NCBI RefSeq assembly: GCF_001949145.1 | Contig: NW_019091391.1 | Coordinates: 776,919 to 791,507, forward strand | Direction: 5' to 3' | From: Acanthaster planci | Taxonomy: Eukaryota; Echinodermata; Asteroidea; Valvatida; Acanthasteridae | Length of the DNA stretch: 14,589 nucleotides | Part shown: one piece after another, positions 7,407 through 14,589 of the stretch | Layout of the letters: the number at the start of each line of letters is the position of its first letter | Position numbering within the stretch: position 1 is the first letter of the stretch | Position numbers and translations under genes: made by a program | Notes under the pieces: model-generated | Told to the model about the DNA's origin: nothing | Databases searched by the model: none | What the model saw: only the letters and a program-made list of their open reading frames with translations

Positions 7407-7621
7407 TATAAAAAATCTGGACTCGCCCTTAATCAGCTTATAGAGATCATTGAAAGCCACTCGCGGCCATTTTACCGAGCCGAATACAAAGCTTGCCCGG
7501 CAATGCCCGCCTTTGTTTTCCCTGGCGTCAATAGAAGCGAGCCAATTTGTATTCGACTCGGTAAAATGGTCACTGGTTGGCTTCTATTTCATACAAAGTC
7601 GTTGCAAGTCCAGGTTTTTTT
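7407..7621 (+). repeat. left arm of a large inverted repeat (fold-back)
   Basis: From TATAAAAAATCTGG to GTTGCAAGTCCAGG plus a T-run, this 215-bp arm is the inverse of 8441-8667, well over eight bases in ten by eye, with small indels. Long identical blocks include the part around CCGGCAATGCCCGCCTTTGT. Together the arms could fold into a stem of about 215 bp with an 819-base loop. No transposase and no clear target duplication are visible at the outer ends, although both end in TATA. Confidence 0.93.
7465..7571. repeat. 107-bp hairpin module inside the left arm
   Basis: The 26 bp at 7465-7490 (starting GGCCATTTTACCGAGCCG) are inverted at 7546-7571 with two mismatches, around a 55-base loop. 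The arm is itself palindromic at its ends, like a very small MITE. Confidence 0.85.
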
Positions 7622-7676
7622 AATACACGTCCGTGTGCACACGTAACAAATGAAAGGACCGGAGCAGCTTTTACGG

Positions 7677-8212
7677 GTGCTGTGCGCTGACTGTTAATGG
7701 ATAGCCTAGAATTACAGCTGCACGGACGGGGGAGCACATCAGACGAGACAACAATTTGCAAGATAGGTGTGCAAAATTTTAGTGGACCTGTAGGCCTACT
7801 CAAGTTACTGCTCATGTCATTTTCACAGAAATTCGCCATGTACATGTACTGTCATGACTGTAGGTATGCCTACTGTTGATCCTAGTCCTACGTACATGGT
7901 CTTTTCCTTTCTCCATCATGTCCATGGTCTCATCATGGAGGAAGGAGGGGACCACTCTCAACCATCAACTGAAGAACTACTAGGCCTATGAATTTTATGA
8001 CTGTAAGAAAAGTGTGGAATAAAAGCAAAATCCATTGTACTTACTCCATCAATGTCATCATATAGGTGTGCCAGCGATTCCTCAACGGTCAAAGACTAAT
8101 TTCTTGATGATACACGAAAGTCGCGTAAACAAACGACCGTCATGACCGTGCGCTGAGTTTTCACAAGCAGACAAGTGCACGAGAGCCACCGGTGTGCACC
8201 CACGTGTTGCTG
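7677..8212 (+). repeat. long direct repeat D2, copy 2
   Basis: Second copy of 6561-7036, lying wholly within the loop of the 7407/8667 fold-back. It carries an extra segment near 7905-7990 (around CATCATGGAGGAAGGAGGGG) that is absent from copy 1. Confidence 0.85.
8039..8044 (-). other. splice-donor-like GTAAGT in D2 copy 2
   Basis: Minus-strand GATGGA|GTAAGTACA, the counterpart of 6864-6869. An E-box CACGTG lies about 160 bp upstream on the minus strand in each copy (7025-7030 and 8201-8206). Together these could be a duplicated promoter plus first exon, but no transcript evidence is available. Confidence 0.25.
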
Positions 8213-8294
8213 GCAGTAGACGTCAATGGCCGACTAGTCGCTCCGTGTTATGTAAATGACTTTCGATGCGGCGTGAGTCTGCGTAGTGACGTCA
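8201..8294. promoter_or_regulatory. E-box and perfect CRE in a CpG-rich patch
   Basis: CACGTG at 8201-8206 and the full cAMP-response palindrome TGACGTCA at 8287-8294 lie in a stretch (about 8120-8400) with many CG dinucleotides compared with the flanks. An ATGTAAAT octamer-like site lies near 8250. This may be a promoter, but it sits inside the loop of the fold-back repeat and no transcript is identified. Confidence 0.3.
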
Positions 8295-8440
8295 TGCGCG
8301 GAGTGCCTAATGATGCGGTGAGTAGCAAAAATCACGCCCCCTTCGATCTTTTGTTCCGCTCACAGCGGATTGTCAGGGATGGAGCCATTCGCTAGGCCAA
8401 GGGAGCGATCTAGTTACGGGGTTATGTAAAAAAAAAACCA

Positions 8441-8667
8441 AAAAAAACAGGACTTGCAACGCCTTTGTATGAAATAGAAGCCAACCAGCGGCCATTTTAC
8501 CGATCCGAATACAAATGTGCGGGTTGGCTCGCTTCTTTTGACGCCAGGGAAAACAAAGGCGGGCATTGCCGGGCAAGCTTTGTATTCGGCTCGGTAAAAT
8601 GGCCGCGAGTGGATTCAATGATCTCTATAAGCTAATTAAGGGAATTGCGATTCCAGATTTTTTTATA
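8441..8667 (-). repeat. right arm of the large inverted repeat
   Basis: Inverse of 7407-7621, 227 bp, ending CCAGATTTTTTTATA. A few small indels separate the arms, for example the extra GTGCGGGTT-like bases near 8517-8525. Confidence 0.93.
8490..8604. repeat. 115-bp hairpin module inside the right arm
   Basis: Bases 8490-8515 are inverted at 8579-8604 with one mismatch. The 26 bp at 8579-8604 are the exact inverse of 7465-7490, so the same 26-bp word occurs four times, twice in each orientation. Confidence 0.85.
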
Positions 8668-10850
8668 GTGCAGGAGTAATCTGCCATATACGGTGAAAGC
8701 CGTTAGTCTGGCAAACACTAATCAGGCTGAGATCCATCGTTTGAGGTCAAATGTGGGCTCGACCTCGAACCTTCTTCAGAGACCAAAACTTATTCTTAAT
8801 ATTTTCCACTACACCCAGTGGCGTTGTGCCCCTTTAAATGATAAAATCTTTAACAAGTAGCAAATTGTCCATTTCAAATTGCTTCATTAATGTAAGTTGA
8901 AGTTCACCTTCGTTTGGAATTGTACCAATTAGCAATACACTGTATATGGTCAAAAGGTAATTAGTCAAATTATTAATTTATTGTGATCAATAACACAAGA
9001 ACTTACAAAGATATTAAAAGATGTTTCATAGTAACCATGCCAGGTCGATGGCTCTTATGGGTTAGTTGCAAGCAAAACAACCTATACATCGATCACTACA
9101 GAAACAATATTTCTTCTTTTTAACTTGGATTAAATTAAATTACCTAGAACTTGAAACCGACAAAGAAAGAAATACATCGTGTGGGTAAAAAACTCAAGAT
9201 GAAACACCTTTAAATCATCAAAACTCTTTTATCCATCAAACACAGTATTGTTGTAAGTAGGAGCAGTGACATCACCAGAATGAGATCTTTAACAATATTG
9301 CTCAATTATTCTATATTAATTGATATTATCTTCACATCCTAGCTCAACCAAACTTAACCCCGTCCAACCCTAGCCTAAAGAACAATTCAATTAACTAGTG
9401 TAATCTTGGTAATAAACAGAATCAGGCTACTTCGTTTAACATACATATACATATATTCGACGATAAAAGTTCCTATCCCAGAAGTGGTATCTTTCCCACT
9501 ACTCTTTTTTTCCAGGTATTTCATACCTTGTGAATGACGAATACGAAACAACATGTTCAAGCTAATTATTAGCTGAAATGGTGCTGATTTTCTGCGTATT
9601 AAATGCAACTTAAGTCAAGTACGTGTATTACAGTCTCCTGCCAACAGCCGAACAACCGAATCTCGAAGGATAAGCTTTGGACAACAAACCTCAAAATGCA
9701 CCTTTGCATCTCAGTTAATCGGATTTCCAAACATTTTGGTTCACCGTTTCAAAGGCTGTTTCCTTGCCTTTTTCGTTTTATGCTAGTGAGTAACACATTT
9801 ATAAGCGAAACTGTAATGTCAGCCCAGGGTCAAAAACTCAATATTACACAGGTTTGCTGGCCTATAGTCTCTTTTCGTGACTCGTTGTGTAAGTACATAT
9901 CAATGAGCAAGCGATCAACCCTTTGTCAGAAACGTTTTCACTGAGTAAGTTCCGGGTTCACGTCAGAAAAATAGATGCAATTAATCATGTCTTCCTGCAA
10001 TAACGTTACAACAACCTCGCAGACAACCTTGGTTGTCAAGCATGACAGGTAAAAAAGGCACATTTTCAATACATTCAATCTAATAGAGATTTCACATAGT
10101 TTTCATACATTGAATATGAGTATTACAAACATTACGAAAGAATTATGTCAGGGAAAACTCATTCCAGCTAGATTCAAGTTAGCTTGAAAAGAACCGGAGC
10201 AGAAGCCACCTCCTTGTACGTTTCTCTCACATTGTCACATATTTTTCACAGATGTTTGGGGGTGTTGTAGTCGAGGCCACATGACCAGACACAAGACCAT
10301 GCACGAGTAACAGTGACAAGGGAATACTTTTGTTGCAGTTCATTTGAGTAGCTTCTGACTTGAATTCGGACTGGTGGTCTCGTGTTAGTCTGGTACTGGT
10401 CTTCTCTGGTCTTGTGAAGGTCAATGCCAATGATGTGAACTTTTCATGATTAAAAGTGCTTAATGCACGTACGAGAACATGAACTATGGCCCTCTTTATT
10501 AGAACCCTCTGTCGGATTGATCTGGAACTTCAAAGAAACTGATGTACTGAGTATGAACAAAATGTGCCCAGTTGCACGTCACGTTCAAAATTAGACTCCG
10601 CATGCCACGCTAGGGATCTGTGCACTAAAACGTAGAACTTTTATATTTTGGTGGGCAAAGTTCCCTTTTCTTGGTGATTCATTGATCCAAAGCATATGGC
10701 AATAAACAAATGTGTAACACTTTCTCAGCAATGTTTGTCACAGGCAAATGTTGGTTTCACGATTTTTGATTAACACAAACAAAATAAACAGCGTCTTCCC
10801 TGACTAACGTTTAAAAGATGCGCTTTGCCAAAAGAGATGTCAAAATATAT
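8668..10850. other. intergenic, no gene recognised
   Basis: AT-rich throughout. The longest open frame (9603-9944, plus, 113 codons) and a minus-strand frame at 10227-10430 have no recognisable motif, signal peptide or splice support. A perfect 7-bp-stem hairpin (GACAACC/GGTTGTC) lies at 10022-10037, and a distal AATAAA on the minus strand at 10500-10495. Confidence 0.55.
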
Positions 10851-10862
10851 TTTAATAAATAA
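10851..10862 (-). terminator. candidate poly(A) signal and AU-rich element
   Basis: On the minus strand the nonamer TTATTTATT (10862-10854) overlaps ATTAAA (10856-10851), about 150 bp after the stop codon of the GT31 gene. This would give a 3' UTR of about 170 bp with an AU-rich destabilising element. A canonical AATAAA lies further on at 10500-10495 as an alternative. Confidence 0.4.
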
Positions 10863-11006
10863 TAACAAAATAAAGTTTTCTTAAAAGAGGAGTAGGCCCT
10901 ATGAAGTTCCGAAAAAAATTGCTGTGCAGAGGAAAATGTTTCTTTGTTTAAACACTTGAACAGGACAGTGAAGCCCAGCCACGAGAACAGTTCTTCATTA
11001 GAGCCA

Positions 11007-12269
11007 CTAGCAGGGCCCACGGCGTTGCTGTTCGCTCCATATTCTACGCATTTCCTGAGGGGGCGCCCAGTGGGAGCTTATCAGCCTGCAGTAATTACGA
11101 AAGGAATACTGGAGATGCCAGTTGTGAAAATTGGCGTCCCCACGGGGTGTGATATTCAACGCTTCCATGCACACGGCTACATAAACGTCTTCCAGGTGTA
11201 AGTATTTGGTCTGAAGCGACCTCTCGTAGACTTTCCTAGCCACATCACCCGACACAACGTAGCCTGTTCCTGAGAGGAAGGTTGGGTAAGATGATTTCGG
11301 ATACATCTCCCTTGGCATGTACCATTTGTTGGCAGGGTCTCGAAAGGGAGTGCCTCCTGTGATGAGATACCCAACTGCGTAGTTTGTAGACGGGGTTGCG
11401 GCATTGGTGAGGAGCTTGATGAGATTGTCGTAGCTGATGTACATGTCGTCGTCCGTCTTCATGACGTAGGAGGCCTGGGGACAGTGCGTACTGGCCCACT
11501 TCATCCCCATGATGGTCTTCAGCGTCAGGTTCCTGTAGGCGTCTTGGAAGTCCTCCTGGAGCACATCGTGGTGCTTTCTAGACTCCTCCTCCAGCTGTCG
11601 CTGAAGGTTCGCGTTTCCATTGTACCCAAACAGAAACAGCGTGACAATCCCCTTGCCCCTCACCTCCCGCGGGCTTCCCCAGGTCTCGCGAATGGCCTGT
11701 CGCTGCTCGATGTGTGCGTGAATGCTGGTTACAAACACCAGCAAAAAAACTTTCTTGGGAGTTCCTGCTTTATCTAAACAAGCACGCGGTTCGTCTAGAA
11801 GTAGTCTGTAATCGTGCGGATTGATGTTGTTTCTGGGACCACCTCCGACGTTGAGTGTCTTCGGCAGCGTAACCACTGTCTCCGCGTTCTGTGGGGTTTG
11901 CTTTAAAGCGACTGGCCTACCGACGGGTTTACCGTTCGCTTGTGGAAGCGGGTTAGATATCTTCAGAGGAGTTGACTTTACTGCGACGATACCTCGTTCG
12001 TTATTTTTCTTAGACGTTGCGGAAACACCCGGATTCGGCTCCTTTCTGTGAGGAGAATGGATGGCCTCACTAGTCTTATTTCGCAACCACTCTTTGACAC
12101 GGATGTCGTTCCCCGGGCTCCCGTCGCCATTTGCACTGAGACGCCGTGACGTGGTCGGATACCAACCCAATCTGAAGTTCAAGTCCCTGGGAGAGACCTT
12201 CCTCACAAGGATGAAACAAGCGATAGCTCCCAACAGAGCTAAAGCCGCGTAGAATTTGAGAAACTTCAT
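11007..12269 (-). CDS. beta-1,3-galactosyltransferase-like protein (GT31)
   Basis: Intact single-exon gene of 420 codons. The product is a type II Golgi membrane protein: a 5-residue cytosolic tail, one membrane anchor at about residues 6-22, a basic, Pro/Asn/Ser-rich stem to about 165, then the GT31 catalytic domain. Family motifs are all present: RQAIRETW (190-197), YRNLTLKT (245-252), the metal and UDP-sugar binding KTDDDMYI (271-278, DDD at 273-275), YPTFLSGTGYVVS (328-340) and LHLEDVYVA (358-366). EMRRIW sits near the C-terminus. Sequons at N64, N247 and N372 suggest glycosylation; N247 is in the conserved family position. Family members move galactose or N-acetylglucosamine from UDP-sugar to an acceptor in beta-1,3 linkage; the donor and acceptor here cannot be read from sequence. 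The length is close to vertebrate B3GALT2, and intronless genes are usual in the group. The start is set by an in-frame TGA three codons upstream (12278-12276) and a purine at -3. Confidence 0.96.
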   Translation of the reverse strand: MKFLKFYAALALLGAIACFILVRKVSPRDLNFRLGWYPTTSRRLSANGDGSPGNDIRVKEWLRNKTSEAIHSPHRKEPNPGVSATSKKNNERGIVAVKSTPLKISNPLPQANGKPVGRPVALKQTPQNAETVVTLPKTLNVGGGPRNNINPHDYRLLLDEPRACLDKAGTPKKVFLLVFVTSIHAHIEQRQAIRETWGSPREVRGKGIVTLFLFGYNGNANLQRQLEEESRKHHDVLQEDFQDAYRNLTLKTIMGMKWASTHCPQASYVMKTDDDMYISYDNLIKLLTNAATPSTNYAVGYLITGGTPFRDPANKWYMPREMYPKSSYPTFLSGTGYVVSGDVARKVYERSLQTKYLHLEDVYVAVCMEALNITPRGDANFHNWHLQYSFRNYCRLISSHWAPPQEMRRIWSEQQRRGPC

Positions 12270-12276
12270 TTCGCAT
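12076..12276 (-). promoter_or_regulatory. overlapping upstream ORF at the GT31 start
   Basis: An ATG at 12276-12274 lies 7 nt before the GT31 ATG in another frame and opens a 66-codon frame that ends inside the gene. Its context is poor (C at -3 and C at +4), while the main ATG has G at -3, so most ribosomes would pass it by leaky scanning. The encoded peptide looks like an out-of-frame shadow and is not claimed as a product. It matters only if the transcript includes it. Confidence 0.35.
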
Positions 12277-12279
12277 CAG

Positions 12280-14589
12280 GCTATAGTGGTAACACCCTTG
12301 TTCTCTTCGTGTAGACTTTTACTGATGATAGAGGTGTCATACTGTGTCGGTCCTTGCTACACCACCGCCATGTCTGTTGACATGACACGGAAGGTCTCTT
12401 GGTAGTTTTCTTTAACTCCAATGAGAGTACCCTGTTCGCAACATTGAGACCAAAAACATAACTATTCTAATGATTCAGATCATACAGTCAGTAAGCAGTG
12501 AGCAACAGTTTTTGTAGTTCAACCAACCTGTCAAAGAGCGGTACCCTTTAAAAGATCTTGCCATAGCAATAAGTACACTTGACTTTGAGGACCGTTCAAA
12601 CGGATCATATAGGTCAACCGGTGCGCCGGGCCGCCATGTTTAAGTTGACTCACAGTGATTGGGACTCGGAGTTTCCGCACACAAACAACATTATTGACAC
12701 GTACTCGTGCACGTTTAACCATTTCCAATGGTGACTATTCTACCCAAAGATAAAGGTTTTCTTGTACATGTATCGGCTCTGTGACCTACCAATTGTAAAG
12801 GAACAATATGGTCTCTGATAACAATGCGGGGGATTGTAACCGTTTAACGGTTGCACGTGAACGAGACACGGACGTGTACATGTATACATGAGCAGCCAGA
12901 ATAGGCCACATGAATTATGTTAATGAACCAAAACGCGAAAGCACATAGCATGGTTAAACGTATGGCTCGAGCAGCCCCAAACTATTTTCATTCACATATC
13001 TCTGGCTACCTGCGGGCACCATGGGCTGGGATTTTACATGTAGTCCTATGCGTAAAAAAATATCTACATGTACATGTATTTCCTGTTTGTTCATTCTTTC
13101 CAACAAATTCCTAATCGTCCTGATTTTTGTGCGGCCCACACTGAATAAGGCAAGGACAACGCCGTGCCGTTCACAGTTCACATCGACGAGACTATATCAT
13201 GGATATCTGTGATTAAAACACCAAACCGTTATTGCTAATACTGCTAAGTAAAAACGTGGGTATTTGGTAAATCCACATTCAACTTTACCTTCATACTTCT
13301 TCACGTTGAGTGCCCTCCGTTGTTAAGGAGTTTCATTCATTCGCACGCACGCCCTAAGCCCGTATGATTTATCTATAACAAAGCAGCTACTTCGCCTGAA
13401 ATATGGTACAATAGGAACAACACAAAGAGTATAACAATATGTGTTGTTGATGTGCATTATATTCGCGCATATCCCATATCAAACACCATGCAGCTATTGT
13501 TGAACTATTGTGATATGAAGGTCAACTTTCCGTTTTCTGAAAGAATCCGTTGCCTTGATTCCAGGCGTCATTGTATGTTTTCGCTAAAGTTCTAGTAGCA
13601 AGTTTTCTTTCTCCCTAAAAACATTACTGAGTTTAAAGGTGGATATATATATTACATATATATTATATAAGGCTTATACTTTTATGTGCTTACACAGCAA
13701 CGAATCATGAAAGAAAAGAACAACTAGAAGAAAGTGGTTGTGAACAACCACAGAGCTTATTCGGAGCTATTTATTTCCGAGAAGAAACATCTTTTAGGAA
13801 AGGTGATTCCCATGGTCCCCGTCAAGTCCTTGCTTTTTTCTCGGACCGCTGGAACTAGCACAAAAATGCGCGGCACAAGGCATTTCCTCACTTGTGCCCT
13901 GGCAGCAGCCGCAAGTTTGTGTACACATGCGTAGTAGCACCAAATTGAGGGCAAAGGTCACCGTGTGCACAATTATTTCAGACGATCATACTATAATAGC
14001 GCTATTACTTTATACCTGGCTCTTAAATACAAATCGTGCTCATCTGTACATATATGTGCATTAACTTGGTGAATGGACCTTTGCCATGAAATTTGAAATG
14101 ACACAGGTGCATGCGCATTTCTACCACTGGTTGGCAACTTAGTTGCTTAAAGGTATGACGTAACTATACAAATCTCCATGCGCGCGCCACTATCGTCGTT
14201 CCGCACTAGTACACATGTAGTTTGACATGAGTGCCAAACTTAAAGACAATGAATTGTTACTTTCCGATCTCAGGACACTGAAAACTTCACTTAGTTTCCA
14301 GAAAAGCGTGCTCAAGTATCGGGCAAAGGTTGTAATACGGTTTGGGTTGACCTTCAAGGCTCCAGGTTATGGTTACTAGCAGTTCACCCACAGTGTGCAC
14401 TGACCCAATTCAAGCTCCATTGAAAATAGTGTAAAATCAACCAAGTTTGGAGCCCCATGTCAGGCAACTGAAGTCCCTGAGGTCTCTCAAACAAAAAACA
14501 ATGTGTTGTTTGGTCCTTCAGATTTCATTTGATTTTCAATTTTTAGTAGGTTAACAAATGAATTTTTTTATTATCCGCCCAAAACAAAC
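12280..14589. other. presumed upstream region of the GT31 gene, no other gene
   Basis: No further coding region is recognised. There is a CpG-containing patch near 12605-12640 (CCGGTGCGCCGGGCCGCC), a donor-like AAG|GTAAAG on the minus strand near 13287 that could end a 5' UTR exon, several TACATGTA words (12764-13080), an AT dinucleotide-rich run at 13643-13672 and a perfect 14-bp palindrome (TAATAGCGCTATTA) at 13994-14007. No canonical TATA box with an initiator could be placed, so the transcription start is unknown. Confidence 0.45.

Noticed and set aside
8192-8395. 67-codon plus-strand open frame in the CpG-rich patch
   Set aside because: Its base composition explains the lack of stops, it starts inside D2, and it has no recognisable motif.
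9603-9944. 113-codon plus-strand open frame
   Set aside because: No domain, signal peptide, splice or poly(A) support; the length is unremarkable for AT-rich intergenic DNA.
10022-10037. Perfect hairpin GACAACC/GGTTGTC
   Set aside because: A 7-bp stem is expected by chance in this length of sequence, and there is no associated gene.
8668-10850. tRNA or other structured RNA genes
   Set aside because: No B-box-like GGTTCRANTCC with a matching A-box and cloverleaf was found by eye on either strand, and no histone-type 3' stem-loop was found.
11177-11499. Minus-strand open frames overlapping GT31 in other frames (11177-11404, 11245-11499)
   Set aside because: They are out-of-frame shadows of the enzyme; the GT31 frame has all catalytic motifs.
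11484-12252. Three plus-strand open frames antisense to the GT31 gene (11484-11777, 11821-12051, 12061-12252)
   Set aside because: They are reading-frame shadows of a GC-rich coding region on the other strand and have no family resemblance of their own.

Overview
The window is eukaryotic genomic DNA. It is AT-rich and mostly non-coding, with microsatellite-like runs, several nested repeat families and one long, clearly coding ORF that is visibly more GC-rich than its flanks. The ORF is a type II membrane glycosyltransferase of family GT31 (beta-1,3-galactosyltransferase type), so the source is a metazoan. The repeat style (many TACATGTA and TAGGCCTA words, interspersed GCGCCCTC motifs, and a short 'gggcccaatttca' repeat) suggests a marine invertebrate deuterostome such as an echinoderm, hemichordate or amphioxus. 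That placement is inference and weakly supported.

Layout. (1) 1-724: intergenic, with a small GCGCCCTC repeat cluster at 480-534. (2) 725-2014: a 1,290-bp element bounded by 25-bp terminal inverted repeats (21/25 matched) with TA dinucleotides directly outside both ends, as in Tc1/mariner transposons. It contains a 41-bp minisatellite (1439-1770) and perhaps a decayed transposase tail on the minus strand. (3) 2052-2364: an old, degenerate repeat of about 115-120 bp overlapping a minus-strand acceptor-led open frame of uncertain status. (4) 3996-5190: splice-like signals, the best being a plus-strand acceptor followed by 87 open codons (4839-5099) and an AATAAA at 5161. This is the only other stretch that looks like part of a gene.

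(5) 4978-8667: a repeat-dense block. A 51-bp perfect duplication with 69-bp period is followed by dispersed direct-repeat pairs (5074-5242 with 7040-7207; 6561-7036 with 7677-8212). A fold-back structure with arms of about 215-227 bp (7407-7621 and 8441-8667) encloses the second copy of the longer direct repeat. The only ambiguous base in the window (n at 7037) sits exactly where two repeat families meet, so some of this architecture could be an assembly or haplotype artefact. (6) 8670-10850: AT-rich, no gene seen. (7) 11007-12269, minus: the intact intronless GT31 gene, with a short out-of-frame upstream ATG and a plausible poly(A) and AU-rich signal near 10855. (8) 12280-14589: its presumed upstream region, with no further gene recognised.

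I see no operon-like or defence-like system. The most interesting items are the nested inverted/direct-repeat block, the Tc1/mariner-like element carrying a minisatellite, and the candidate terminal exon whose last codons are part of a recent tandem duplication. The GT31 call is firm; every other coding suggestion is low confidence.
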